DNA of 58,138 nt from Orenia metallireducens (lineage in GTDB: Bacteria > Bacillota > Halanaerobiia > Halobacteroidales > Halobacteroidaceae). Positions within the stretch are counted from its first letter, which is position 1; every line of letters begins with the position of its first letter. The notes beneath the pieces are model-generated. The model was given only the letters and a program-made list of their open reading frames with translations, made no database searches and had not been told where the DNA came from. The stretch spans positions 270,276 through 328,413 of the forward strand of contig NZ_LWDV01000006.1 in NCBI RefSeq assembly GCF_001693735.1, written 5' to 3'. Both the position numbers and the translations under genes were made by a program. Below are positions 1 to 8,603 of the stretch, piece after piece.

Positions 1-107
1 ATTTAATATTGCAATTTAGGAAATTATTTATTTTTTTATAGACAAATACTAATAACAAACCTTTATTTTACTAATTTTCAGTAATCAATTTATCATGTTA
101 CAGGTAT

Positions 108-322
108 TATAGATATGTGATTCTAGAATTTACTTTAATATCACATGGATAGATTGTTATATCTGTTTTCATAAAAATAATAAAAGCTATACCTCATCCC
201 TTAATCCCTTCTCCTACACTAGGAGAAGGAAAAAAAGACTTTAGTTCCCCCCTCTCATAAGGTAGGAGAGGGGGTCAGGGGTGAGGTCTGAAAAGTTTCA
301 CTTTAAATTCACACATCTATAT
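108..322. repeat. MITE-like palindromic repeat, copy 1
   Basis: The core at about 191-287 reads CCTCATCCCTTAATCCC on the left and GGGGTCAGGGGTGAGG on the right, and contains nested hairpins (CTCCTACACTAGGAG; CTCTC/GAGAG). Outer flanks 108-120 (TATAGATATGTGA) and the complement of 309-321 form a weaker outer inverted repeat. A second copy of the GC-rich core lies at 21155-21298. The nested palindromes with no ORF suggest a small non-autonomous or REP-like element. The exact ends of this copy are uncertain. Confidence 0.55.
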
Positions 323-346
323 AGTCATCTAACTTTAGAATCAAAT
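320..346 (+). repeat. Dispersed TATAG-type short repeat, copy 1
   Basis: TATAGTCATCTAACTTTAGA at the right edge of the first MITE-like element. Same family as copies at 8442, 18618, 42587 and 51914. Confidence 0.5.
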
Positions 347-496
347 AAAAAATATTAAAATCTTAATCTATCTTGAAATTATTCCTAAGGATGATATCGA
401 GGTACAGTCAATCTAAGAATTTATAAGGAGCATGACATTAAATTAGTTGAGTTATTCAATAGTAATAAATTAGACAGTTATTATATAAAAATCTCT

Positions 497-1750
497 TTAT
501 TCAACATTCAAATCACAACATAAGACCCTATATCCAGATGGAGTTGAGAACATCATAGAGAGTGTTACACACATGTGGGCACCAGTTATCGATAAATAGG
601 GCTCACTTACCTGCAATTGTTCTGGGTGAAGCACAGCTTTTCTAAGATAATGCCTCCTAAACCAGTCTGCACTATTGGCATCTTCAAGAGGTTTAAAACG
701 TATGTCATTTTTATTGAAGATAGAATCAGCAAGAACTGTATTACCTACTTGTAATCCATCTGTCATTAATAGATAACAGCGCATAACAGTATCATCAGCT
801 AATAAATCTTGGCAGGCATCATCTAAAGCCTTACCTTTAATTAAATTATTTATTGTAATCTCAAATTTTGGGTAATAATGTTGATAAGTACTTTTGCTAT
901 TGGTCTCTTGGACTAAAATATTATTTTTGTAATCTTCAAATATATTATCAAAAGATGGTAGGTTATCTAGAGGCTTGTTTAACTCAGTGGTAGGTCTGGC
1001 AAAAAAATAACCTTGTACAAAATCTACACCGCTCTCCATAGCAATCATTGTCTGCTCTTTACTTTCAATCCCTTCAACCAGAACTAATGCTCCAGTTTGA
1101 TGGAGTAAAGAGACAATCCCCCCTAAGACTTTTCTTATCTTCTTATCTTCTGTAGCACCAACTACCATAGAACGATCTAGTTTTACAATATCAGGATTTA
1201 ATTTCCATATACGATCAAAGTTAGAGTGTCCTGCACCAAAATCATCAATTGCAATTAAACAACCTAATTTTCTATAAAAATCTACCGTCTCTAATAAAAG
1301 ATCATTATCCTCAATAGGATACTCTACAATTTCAATCACTATACGATGAGAGGGAAACCTAGTCTTCTCCAATAACTCTGTAAAAAATCCACCGTAATTC
1401 TTTCCATTAATAATGGTTTGTGGAGAAACATTTAAAAACAACCAATTCAAATCATCTTCTAAACTAGTAAAGTTATGTATATGTAAGAATCTACATAATC
1501 TATCTAATAAGATACTCTGGACTTCTGTATATCTATTATTAAATAATTCAGCTGGGCTAACCCACTTCTCTTTTATAGCCTTAACTCTAACTAAGGCTTC
1601 ATAGCCTACAACCCTCTTATGGGCTAAGCTGAATATTGGCTGAACTGCTGTATGGAGATGATAATCATTAAAAGTTCCTACTAATTGTTTACCTTGATGA
1701 TGAACTAGCTTACTAATATGATCTATACTTATAGTCTTATATTCTCTCAA
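497..1750 (-). CDS. EAL-domain c-di-GMP phosphodiesterase with YkuI-like C-terminal domain
   Basis: Probably hydrolyses cyclic di-GMP to pGpG in the cytoplasm. No membrane segment is visible. The EAL domain covers roughly residues 30-265 and keeps the expected metal and catalytic residues: the EALVR motif, Asn in FLNVSP, Glu in VIEIVE, the two Asp of DDFGAG, Lys in KLDRS, Glu in VEGIE and Gln in VQGYFFARP, so it should be active. The remaining ~150 residues resemble the PAS-like sensory half of Bacillus YkuI (family resemblance, ligand unknown). A GTG lies 9 bases further upstream, but TTG at 1750 sits 5 bases behind the GGTGG ribosome site and is preferred. A strong sigma-A promoter lies just upstream; the gene looks monocistronic. 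Confidence 0.85.
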   Translation of the reverse strand: MREYKTISIDHISKLVHHQGKQLVGTFNDYHLHTAVQPIFSLAHKRVVGYEALVRVKAIKEKWVSPAELFNNRYTEVQSILLDRLCRFLHIHNFTSLEDDLNWLFLNVSPQTIINGKNYGGFFTELLEKTRFPSHRIVIEIVEYPIEDNDLLLETVDFYRKLGCLIAIDDFGAGHSNFDRIWKLNPDIVKLDRSMVVGATEDKKIRKVLGGIVSLLHQTGALVLVEGIESKEQTMIAMESGVDFVQGYFFARPTTELNKPLDNLPSFDNIFEDYKNNILVQETNSKSTYQHYYPKFEITINNLIKGKALDDACQDLLADDTVMRCYLLMTDGLQVGNTVLADSIFNKNDIRFKPLEDANSADWFRRHYLRKAVLHPEQLQVSEPYLSITGAHMCVTLSMMFSTPSGYRVLCCDLNVE

Positions 1751-1782
1751 ATAAACCACCTACTTAATCAATTTATATAATA

Positions 1783-1833
1783 TTTATAGCAGAAACAATA
1801 TTTTATGTCAAGTTAATGTCAACTTTTTGTCAA
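1783..1833 (-). promoter_or_regulatory. Sigma-A promoter with three phased TTGACA boxes upstream of the EAL gene
   Basis: On the minus strand TTGACA (1811-1806) is followed by exactly 17 bases and TATAAA (1788-1783), a near-consensus sigma-A promoter. Two further TTGACA hexamers lie at 1822-1817 and 1833-1828, so the three copies repeat with an 11-bp period. The promoter call is strong. A regulator that binds the repeated hexamers is inference. Confidence 0.75.
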
Positions 1834-1988
1834 CAATGTACTCATTTAGTAATAATTTATATCCAAATAATAAATATTTCTTATCTATTACATAAATGTC
1901 CAATCATAAATTAAAATTTATAATCTTTGTATTTTTTTACTTCGCTAATTTAGATTTTATTATAGGATTGAATAACTATAATTATAGT

Positions 1989-2025
1989 CAAAAAATAAAA
2001 AACACCTATCCTTTTAGATACGTGT
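1989..2025 (-). terminator. Rho-independent terminator behind tRNA-Arg
   Basis: On the minus strand an ACAC-G-TATC / GATA-G-GTGT stem with one internal mismatch is followed by a T-rich tract (TTTTTTATTTTTTG). Confidence 0.65.
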
Positions 2026-2068
2026 AACTTAAATACATTATAAATTTTAATATAGATTAAATAAAAAA

Positions 2069-2145
2069 TGGTGGGACTAGCAGGAATTGAACCTGCGGCC
2101 TACAGATTAGGAGTCTGTCGCTCTATCCTACTGAGCTATAGCCCC
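2069..2145 (-). tRNA. tRNA-Arg (anticodon CCT)
   Basis: Read on the minus strand, the acceptor stem GGGGCTA pairs with TAGTCCC. The anticodon arm is ACAGA-CTCCTAA-TCTGT, giving anticodon CCT for the Arg codon AGG. The T-arm has the usual GGTTCAATTCC core. The CCA end is encoded (2069-2071). A terminator follows. It is a single tRNA with no neighbouring tRNA or rRNA. Confidence 0.95.
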
Positions 2146-2269
2146 ACGGTTATGAGAAGTCCTACAGACTATTTAGCTTATTGAGTTACAGACCACTAAA
2201 TTAGCCTATTAAATAGTATAAACTATTTTTAAATAATTTTCAAGTACTAATTTATGTAAATTAAAACTA

Positions 2270-2302
2270 TAAAGATAGAAGGGGGAGTAGAAACTCGCCC
2301 CT
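2270..2302 (-). terminator. Probable terminator of the hemerythrin chemoreceptor gene
   Basis: On the minus strand GGGGCGAGT and ACTCCCCC form a stem with one mismatch just after the stop codon, followed by the moderately T-rich TTCTATCTTT. Confidence 0.5.
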
Positions 2303-2309
2303 CTGACTA

Positions 2310-3911
2310 TCAATTATTTCTAATATGCTCTCCTACTTCCTGGTCAATTCCTCTAACATGCTGTACCAACCAACGAGTTATAGTCTTGTTAAAGTCCATC
2401 ATAGTAGCCGTATCTATCTGCCCCTTATCAAATCTCTCTTTAAAGTTGACTGCGTCCTCTAAAAACTTATCATGTAACTCTTTATGACTCTCGTAATCAG
2501 GATAACCTGAATCCTGCTGTAATTTCTCTTCATCTTTAAAATGTTTTACTGTATAATCTGCTAAAAAGTTTAATACCTTACCAATCTCTTTCTTTCCTTT
2601 ATTCAATTTATTAGCACTAATTAAATCATTAACTATATTAAAGAGTTGCTTATGCTGTTTATCAATTGCTTCAATCCCAACAGAATAACTATCATCCCAC
2701 TCAATTAATCCCAAGCTAGTATCTTTACTATTAGTCTTGTTGATTAAAGCATTAATCTTCTGGCTCATTTCTGCCAACTCTTCAGAAGAACTTGATACCA
2801 CACTAAAGATTCTAGAGATTATCTGTGATTCCTGCACTAAACGATCACTATTCTCAGCCAAATCTTGAGCTGCATGAGCAGTCTGTTCAATCATCATTGC
2901 CGTCTCTTGACTAGATTCTTCTATCTCAAAAAATACACGGTCTGTCTCTTCAGCAATCCGTTCTCCTTCCTTTGCCTTAAGCTCAACCTTCTCGATGGAG
3001 TTTAGTACCTCTTGTGATTTCAACTGAGTCTCTTTAACGATATTGACAATATCACCAGTAGCACTAGATGTCTCTTCAGATAAATGTCTAATCTCTTCTG
3101 CCACTACGGCAAATCCTTTACCTTGCTCCCCAGCCCTAGCAGCTTCAATAGCAGCATTTAGGGCTAACATATTTGTCTGATTGGCTATATTGGTAATTAG
3201 GCTAATAATTTCACCAATCTGCTTAGAATTCTCATGTAAAGCTTTAATTATCTCTACTGTATTACTTACTGATTCATTAATCTCTTGAATGCTAGTAATC
3301 GTCTTCTCAATATTATCTCTACCCAATTGGGTCTGAGCTGAAGATTCTTCAGCAAAACCTGTTACCTCTTCAGCACTAGCGGAAATCTCTTCTACATTAG
3401 ACATCATATGCTCTACAAGTTGATGGGTCTCATCTATTGTAGCATTCCCCTCTTTAGAAGAAGCAGATAGCTCGTTACTATAAATTGATAAACTATCAAT
3501 CTCCTTTCTAACACCTTGGATAATAGAATTTAACCCCCCATCTAAGGATTTATCCATACTTTCAAATTCATTATATAAGTTACCTATTTCATCATTACCA
3601 CTAACCTTAATATCATCTGAAGAGAAATTATCACTCTTTAGACTTCTTACTAAAGTAGTTATCTTATCTATTCTCTTGACTACAAGTTGCTTTAATAAAA
3701 TCTCAAGTAGAATAAAGATAAGCACATAATCAATAATCCTAGCCAAATATCCTATCTGCTTACCACCATAAATATAGTTACTTACCAAAGCACTAATAAA
3801 TTGTCCAATAGGAATACTTACTAAGATTGCTATAATTATTCCCAAGCCAAACCTTAAGCCTAAACCCAACTTTATCGATGAGTTACTTACACCTTCCTTC
3901 TTATTCTTCAT
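2310..3911 (-). CDS. Methyl-accepting chemotaxis protein with C-terminal bacteriohemerythrin domain
   Basis: A membrane chemoreceptor that probably senses oxygen or a related ligand at its di-iron site. Two membrane segments (about residues 15-40 and 57-80) flank a very short outer loop, so there is no normal periplasmic sensor. A HAMP segment follows, then a long coiled-coil signalling domain with the conserved hairpin tip around [20 protein letters not shown]. The last ~130 residues are hemerythrin, with all expected ligands visible: IDKQH, HFKDEE, SHKELH and QHVRGID. Sensor position is thus at the C-terminus, as in the DcrH type (named from general knowledge). ATG is preceded by AAAGGGGG. 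No che genes are nearby. Confidence 0.9.
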   Translation of the reverse strand: MKNKKEGVSNSSIKLGLGLRFGLGIIIAILVSIPIGQFISALVSNYIYGGKQIGYLARIIDYVLIFILLEILLKQLVVKRIDKITTLVRSLKSDNFSSDDIKVSGNDEIGNLYNEFESMDKSLDGGLNSIIQGVRKEIDSLSIYSNELSASSKEGNATIDETHQLVEHMMSNVEEISASAEEVTGFAEESSAQTQLGRDNIEKTITSIQEINESVSNTVEIIKALHENSKQIGEIISLITNIANQTNMLALNAAIEAARAGEQGKGFAVVAEEIRHLSEETSSATGDIVNIVKETQLKSQEVLNSIEKVELKAKEGERIAEETDRVFFEIEESSQETAMMIEQTAHAAQDLAENSDRLVQESQIISRIFSVVSSSSEELAEMSQKINALINKTNSKDTSLGLIEWDDSYSVGIEAIDKQHKQLFNIVNDLISANKLNKGKKEIGKVLNFLADYTVKHFKDEEKLQQDSGYPDYESHKELHDKFLEDAVNFKERFDKGQIDTATMMDFNKTITRWLVQHVRGIDQEVGEHIRNN

Positions 3912-4206
3912 TTTATACCCCCTTTATATATCAAATAAGAAATCATTAACCTTAATATAATATTCTACATCTAAACTACAAACCCTATCATCTTATGTTA
4001 ACTTTTGATTACAATATACTTAAAAAATTTATCCAATAAAAATTTTAGCTTATCTAGAGATAATTACAGATATCCAAGTTTAAAGTACAATTATTTAGAT
4101 AAAAACATAAATGACTATATTTATTTATAATACCAAATCAAAGATAAAACTATAATATATATTTTCTCAATTATTTAAAAAAAATTCAAGTACTTCTTCT
4201 CTAAAG
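3912..4206. other. Intergenic region, no gene seen
   Basis: Very AT-rich DNA between the chemoreceptor gene and the terminator of the YkvI-type gene. I found no ribosome site with an ORF and no structured element. Confidence 0.5.
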
Positions 4207-4250
4207 AATAAATAAAAAAGAGATTATCCCTATAAAAGATAACCTCTTTT
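4207..4250 (-). terminator. Rho-independent terminator of the YkvI-type gene
   Basis: On the minus strand AAAAGAGGTTATC pairs with GATAATCTCTTTT (13 bp), followed by TTTTTTATTTATT. Confidence 0.85.
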
Positions 4251-4268
4251 AATAATATATGGTGTTTA

Positions 4269-5411
4269 TTAGTTTTGCCTACCATAGCTTTTGACTAACC
4301 CTATAGTCAGTCCCCCCAACAATAGAAAACCAGCATATCCCACTGCTGGATACAAAAATCTTACTAAAGTTGTAAATCCAAACTGACTAGCAATCAACGC
4401 ACAGATACTTGTTATAATTACATAAAGTTTATAACGTGGTCCATCAGGGTCAGTTAAGCGGGCTACAAATCCATATAGATTTCCTACTGCTGTAGTATAC
4501 ACTTCAGCAATTAATATCCCACTATAAATTAACTGAATCCAAGGGGAGAACCTTCCAGAGACATAGACCATAGGAATCTCATATCTTGCAACTTCAGGCA
4601 GATTCAATAATAAAGCAAGTAGAATAGACATAGCACCAATACCTAAGCCCAATCCTCCAAAGATTGAACCCATCTTTAAACGGTGAGTATCTTTTGCCTC
4701 CCTACCCAAAGGAGCTAGAACAGCTACTGCAATCACCAAGTTATAGGAGGCATAATTAAATGCTGATACAAACCAACTGGAGATAGGAGGTTGACCAGGC
4801 ATAACCTGTTCCAAAGCTCCAATCCCAAAAGGTAAATTTGAAACAATGGTCATAATTGTTACTGCAAATACTCCTATTAACAAGAGTGGAACCACAAAGC
4901 TAATTGCCGAAATTACACCATTTATCCCTAATAAAGTAGTGCCTAAGGAGGTTACTACCATAATTAAATTTCCCCAAAAGGATGGGATAGCAAACTGCTC
5001 TTCAAATATAGAACCTGAACCTGCTACCATTGCTGTCAATGCTCCAAACAAAAAGAAGGTAATTACAGCATCGATAATCAAGCCCAACCATTTACCCCCA
5101 GCCTCTTTGATGACCTCTAAATGTGATCTAGCCTTTAATTCCAACCCCAATTTAAGAATAATATAACCATATAACATAAATATAATAGTAGCCAATATAA
5201 GACCAGCAAAACCACTCAAACCATAATATCCAAAAAACTGCAAGACCTCTTGACCAGAAGCAAAACCTGCACCTACCACCGTCCCAATATAAGTAGCTGC
5301 TATTCTAAAGGTTGAAATTTCTACTTCATTCTCTTTATTTCCTGTTCCCTTCATATTATCTCTAATATTATCTAATAAATCTCTTATATTACTTTTATTA
5401 TTGATCTTCAA
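4269..5411 (-). CDS. YkvI-family membrane protein (putative transporter)
   Basis: An integral inner-membrane protein with about ten hydrophobic segments and the N-terminal signature GTVVGAGFASGQEVLQFFG, typical of the Bacillus YkvI family. That family is distantly related to amino-acid and other secondary transporters of the APC/LeuT type; the substrate is unknown. A GTG at 5420 overlaps the ribosome site AAGGAGGTGATC and cannot serve well as a start. TTG at 5411 lies 8 bases behind GGAGG and is preferred. A longer hydrophilic N-terminus than usual precedes the first membrane segment, so an ATG about 20 codons further in (MKGTGNK) is also possible. A strong terminator follows; the gene is monocistronic. 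Confidence 0.75.
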   Translation of the reverse strand: MKINNKSNIRDLLDNIRDNMKGTGNKENEVEISTFRIAATYIGTVVGAGFASGQEVLQFFGYYGLSGFAGLILATIIFMLYGYIILKLGLELKARSHLEVIKEAGGKWLGLIIDAVITFFLFGALTAMVAGSGSIFEEQFAIPSFWGNLIMVVTSLGTTLLGINGVISAISFVVPLLLIGVFAVTIMTIVSNLPFGIGALEQVMPGQPPISSWFVSAFNYASYNLVIAVAVLAPLGREAKDTHRLKMGSIFGGLGLGIGAMSILLALLLNLPEVARYEIPMVYVSGRFSPWIQLIYSGILIAEVYTTAVGNLYGFVARLTDPDGPRYKLYVIITSICALIASQFGFTTLVRFLYPAVGYAGFLLLGGLTIGLVKSYGRQN

Positions 5412-5901
5412 AAAGATCACCTCCTTATATTTATATTAATCTAAACTAAAATTATTTATACTCTTTCTTAACATCTTATAACTGTTCCTAAGCTTGTTTA
5501 CTCCTCAAATTCTCCAAGTCTATTAGCTAATAATAATTACTATTAATAATAAATAGCTGGTATTTTTAGACAGAGAGCAATTTTGATATAACATCAATAT
5601 TATCCTGTAATTATAAATAGAAGATATAAATCAAAGTACTTGGAGGTGTATTATCATAATTAATTTATTATATAATTCCACTGAAGGTAAAGAAGATTCT
5701 ACAGAAGTATTATCTCTAGCATCAAATCCTTTTAATAACTTTATAGATTTTAAAGATAATTATGGAGAAGATTATAATAACTCAGCTATAAAGAAAACAT
5801 CAACAGATTTTAATGAAGAGAATATAAATCTGAAGACCCAAAATGATTATTTAACTATTTCTTTGAAGGATAACAATACAAATACAGAGGAGGATAAACT
5901 C
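5412..5901. other. Intergenic region with an open frame that lacks a standard start codon
   Basis: On the plus strand the frame of the small gene at 5902 is open from 5617, with coding-like composition (residues such as STEGKEDSTEVLSLASNPF). It has no ATG, GTG or TTG until 5863. A good ribosome site (TGGAGGTG, 5641-5648) is followed by ATT, ATC and ATA codons. Either this is a decayed gene, or translation starts at a non-standard codon. Confidence 0.4.
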
Positions 5902-6060
5902 ATGAAAAAAAGATTAAGACAGCCAGACTATCAGTGTACATTTCACATTGATAATAATTTAAAAAATAACACTAAAACTGACCAACTTCAGAATAATATC
6001 TTAGGAGTTCATCTTCCCAAAAGTCATAGAGATAAAAAATCCTTACTATTATTAAAATAA
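5902..6060 (+). CDS. Small protein of unknown function (52 aa)
   Basis: I do not recognise this protein. ATG at 5902 lies 8 bases behind an excellent ribosome site, GAGGAGG, which makes translation of at least this part likely. The product is basic and hydrophilic (MKKRLRQPDYQC at the N-terminus, KSHRDKKS near the C-terminus) with one Cys and no membrane segment. The same frame is open for another ~95 codons upstream, so it may be the tail of a longer protein. A strong bidirectional terminator follows. It stands alone on the plus strand between convergent and divergent minus-strand genes. Confidence 0.5.
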   Translation: MKKRLRQPDYQCTFHIDNNLKNNTKTDQLQNNILGVHLPKSHRDKKSLLLLK

Positions 6061-6079
6061 AGCTATAGCAGGATAACAT

Positions 6080-6121
6080 AAAAAAACTCCAACATGGGAC
6101 ATTCCATGTTGGAGTTTTTTA
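6080..6121. terminator. Bidirectional terminator
   Basis: A 12-bp perfect stem ACTCCAACATGG / CCATGTTGGAGT with A6 before and T6 after, serving both the small plus-strand gene and the convergent TPR gene. Confidence 0.9.
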
Positions 6122-6123
6122 TG

Positions 6124-6882
6124 TTATTCTTTATTTTCAATCAATTTATTTATCCTTGCTAAATTGCCCTCAGCTTTAGAATAACTAGAGTTTACTAGTA
6201 ATGCTTTCTCATAAGCTTTTTTAGCCAATTCTAATTTCCCAGCATTCTCATAAGCAATTCCTAAGTTATTATATAAATAAGGAATTGGAGGATTTAGATC
6301 TGCTCCTTGCTTCAAAACAGGAATAGCTTCTTTATATTTTCCTAATTGAATATAAGCAAGACCTAAGTTATTTAAAGCATAATAATTCTTAGGAGATAAC
6401 TGAACTGCCTGCTTATAATTTTCAATAGCTTCTTTTATATTTCCTTGATTCATATAAGCTCTTCCTAATATATTATAAGCATCATCTTGGTTTGGCTCTA
6501 CAACTACTGCCTTTTTAAGAATATCTATTGCTTCCTCTAGTTTATTCTGCTTTAAATAATTTCTTGCTAAATTAACCATAACCCGATAATGCTTAGGATC
6601 AATTTCATGTGCCTCCTTCAATTGTGTTTCAGCAAATTCCAGTTTATTTAAACGGTAATAAGTTAAACCCAAGATATAATGGGGATACATTAACTCAGGA
6701 TTATTAACAATAGCCTCTACCAATTCTGGCACCGCTTCTTGATATTTACCTTGTCGATAATAATCTAATCCCTTTTGATAATGATTGACGTTACTTTCAC
6801 TATTAGCAAAGATAATTCCAGTAGATACTATGACTAAAATAAGGATCAATATAAGAATAGTATTAGCAAATCTAGTCTTCAT
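6124..6882 (-). CDS. TPR-repeat protein with N-terminal signal or anchor
   Basis: The N-terminus has a basic start and a hydrophobic stretch (TILILILILVIVSTGIIFA) that should export or anchor the protein. After it come about six tetratricopeptide repeats from residue ~30 to 245, with the canonical spacing of W/L-G-Y-A-F-A-P positions (for example YNILGRAYMNQGNIKEAIEN). TPR arrays act as protein-protein scaffolds; the partner is unknown. Located outside the cytoplasmic membrane, it could help assemble envelope or pilus complexes, but nothing adjacent shows this. It is a single gene; a poor ribosome site precedes the ATG. Confidence 0.8.
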   Translation of the reverse strand: MKTRFANTILILILILVIVSTGIIFANSESNVNHYQKGLDYYRQGKYQEAVPELVEAIVNNPELMYPHYILGLTYYRLNKLEFAETQLKEAHEIDPKHYRVMVNLARNYLKQNKLEEAIDILKKAVVVEPNQDDAYNILGRAYMNQGNIKEAIENYKQAVQLSPKNYYALNNLGLAYIQLGKYKEAIPVLKQGADLNPPIPYLYNNLGIAYENAGKLELAKKAYEKALLVNSSYSKAEGNLARINKLIENKE

Positions 6883-7304
6883 ATACTTAGTTCACCATCC
6901 AATCTTTTTTATTTTTCATTAATAACTATTCTAGTTTAATAGAAAACTTCCTGCAAATAGGCTTAACAAAACTAGACTATCACAAATATAGTAGAAGTAC
7001 TATTAGCTAATATAAGTTTGTAATTCTACAGTAAGATTTAAATATGTCTTTATATAGAGGCAGTTTTTAATTTTCTTCCCGATCTAAACCCCAGACCGCT
7101 TCGTGTAAATACCGTCACTCTCCATCTTAAGAAAGGAATTTTCTAAAAATAGAAAATGTAGCAATATAACTCATAAAGGTTTATTTTAAATTAGCAGATC
7201 TATAATTAAAAAATAACATGATATGCAGGTTTAAACCGCTAATATTATTCTAAATAATGAATTTGAATATATATAATGGGATAATATATTTAGGAAGAAA
7301 GGAA
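6883..7304. other. Intergenic region with a small GC-rich patch
   Basis: Mostly AT-rich, but about 7076-7125 is clearly richer in GC (CCCGATCTAAACCCC, AGACCGCTTCGTG). No ORF or tRNA fold fits. It may be a structured leader or a remnant; see findings. Confidence 0.4.
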
Positions 7305-7625
7305 GTGAGAATAATTTCAAAATTAGAAGATTTATTCAAGAACATAAAGGAGAAAAATGCCAATGACCTCTGCTTTGAAGTCAGACATAAAGTCTTAGAG
7401 ATACCCCGTGACCTCTATTTTCAGACTATACCCAAATATGATAATCCTCTCTCTGAAGAAGCAGTCCAATATATAGTTGAAGAGTATTTAGATTGGAAGG
7501 ATGACCATGGACTAGTAGGAATGATTAGAGTCAATGATAATAAAGAGAGAGGTTTAGTAGAGCTAGATGCTGCTGTTAGATATGTAGTCAATTGTGAAGA
7601 TAGTGTTTGCAAAGATTGTCAATAA
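7305..7625 (+). CDS. Hypothetical protein (106 aa)
   Basis: Not recognised. A soluble, acidic protein with mixed alpha/beta character and a C-terminal cluster of cysteines (VNCEDSVCKDC), possibly a metal site. GTG at 7305 is preceded by AGGAAGAAAGGAA and is favoured over an ATG at 7257, which has no ribosome site. A perfect hairpin terminator follows immediately. Codon composition is like that of the neighbours. Confidence 0.6.
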   Translation: MRIISKLEDLFKNIKEKNANDLCFEVRHKVLEIPRDLYFQTIPKYDNPLSEEAVQYIVEEYLDWKDDHGLVGMIRVNDNKERGLVELDAAVRYVVNCEDSVCKDCQ

Positions 7626-7655
7626 GCTCTACTTTTATTGTAGAGCTTATTCTCT
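7621..7655. terminator. Terminator hairpin
   Basis: Perfect 12-bp stem AATAAGCTCTAC / GTAGAGCTTATT followed by TCTCTTTT; it starts within the stop codon of the plus-strand gene and lies between convergent genes. Confidence 0.75.
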
Positions 7656-7665
7656 TTTATAATAA

Positions 7666-8325
7666 TTAACTGATTCCTACTTCATCTAATACTTTTCTTA
7701 ATTTTTCCATAGAATCATAATGGAACCATTGATTAAAAGATGGATGGGGAATTTCACTGATGATTCTTCTTTCTGCTATACTAACTTCTAACTCTTTACT
7801 TAAATTTAAGTAAGCCTCTGCAAAGCGACCGCATGGAACTAAATATTTTATACTATTACTCTTCTCTAAAGCCAAGAGCAGACGCTGCTTAAAATCCTCC
7901 AATAACATACTCTTAACCCTATTCCAATCTTTGTTCTTATGCTGTTTAGTTTTATAATTTACTCGAAGCTTCTCTAAAATATCAATCACCTGCTCATCAT
8001 TACTGCTTAATTTATATGCTTTTAATCCTCTTTTTTGCATAGGAGCAGAGCTTACATTTAAGATACTAAAGTTAGTCAAATTGGGATAATCATCACTATA
8101 CTTATCTACTTGGCTGACAATTTTGCCAAAAGAATCATTAAACTCTTGACCATAAATAAATTTAGTCATATCTACCCCTGAACTTCCTGCTACAGGATAA
8201 CCATACTTCATCTCTTGAGTATGGGGTGATTCTAGGATAAATAAAATTTTAGAATTTTGATTTATTACATCCTCAACCTTATATCTCTTTAAATAATTCT
8301 CAATTATCTCAGATAGTTTATCCAT
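7666..8325 (-). CDS. Uracil-DNA glycosylase-like superfamily protein
   Basis: A cytoplasmic protein with the marks of the UDG-like fold: an early strand and loop ILFILESPHTQE followed by G-P/A-G-x-S-G (residues ~30-55 of this start), and a late IPHPSFNQW that matches the HPS motif of UDG families. Members remove uracil or act on nucleotides, but this one is too divergent to assign a substrate. An upstream TTG would give 12 more residues; ATG at 8325 is chosen because TGGAGG lies 7 bases ahead. It sits behind nrdR without a shared ribosome coupling, separated by a terminator-like hairpin. Confidence 0.65.
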   Translation of the reverse strand: MDKLSEIIENYLKRYKVEDVINQNSKILFILESPHTQEMKYGYPVAGSSGVDMTKFIYGQEFNDSFGKIVSQVDKYSDDYPNLTNFSILNVSSAPMQKRGLKAYKLSSNDEQVIDILEKLRVNYKTKQHKNKDWNRVKSMLLEDFKQRLLLALEKSNSIKYLVPCGRFAEAYLNLSKELEVSIAERRIISEIPHPSFNQWFHYDSMEKLRKVLDEVGIS

Positions 8326-8441
8326 TGTTATCCTCCAGTCCTGATTTATAAAATAATCCAATTATAATTTCTAGATTAATAGCTAACTATATTTTTTCTA
8401 GTCACTAATTAACCGTTATTTTTATTCACTTTGCTTAAGAT

Positions 8442-8470
8442 GAGTTTAATTTTAAAGTTAGGTAGCTATA
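8442..8470 (-). repeat. Dispersed TATAG-type short repeat, copy 2
   Basis: On the minus strand TATAGCTACCTAACTTTAAA, part of a five-copy family (others at 320, 18618, 42587 and 51942). Confidence 0.45.
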
Positions 8471-8528
8471 TTTATATAATTTTCTAGATTTATAGTTTTT
8501 ATCCTAATAATTTTAATATAGATAAGAC

Positions 8529-8553
8529 AAAAACGAGGATAATACCCCGTTTA
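8529..8553 (-). terminator. Terminator of nrdR
   Basis: Minus-strand stem AACGGGG / CCTCGTT (one G-T pair) followed by TTTTTGTCTT. Confidence 0.65.
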
Positions 8554-8603
8554 TAGTTGATTTATTAAAAATTTATATACTTAACTATAAGTTAATCAGA
8601 AGG

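Larger units (their letters stand above)
1..496. other. Intergenic region with a palindromic repeat element
   Basis: No convincing gene. The stretch holds a GC-rich imperfect palindrome (annotated separately) in very AT-rich DNA. A 33-codon open frame near 395-500 has no start codon and is not called. Confidence 0.6.

Noticed and set aside
395-500. A 33-codon coding-like frame ending just inside the EAL gene
   Set aside because: No start codon or ribosome site in place and too short to judge; may be a chance frame.
4846-5166. A 106-codon plus-strand open frame within the YkvI-type gene
   Set aside because: Antisense to a clear membrane protein; composition typical of a shadow frame.
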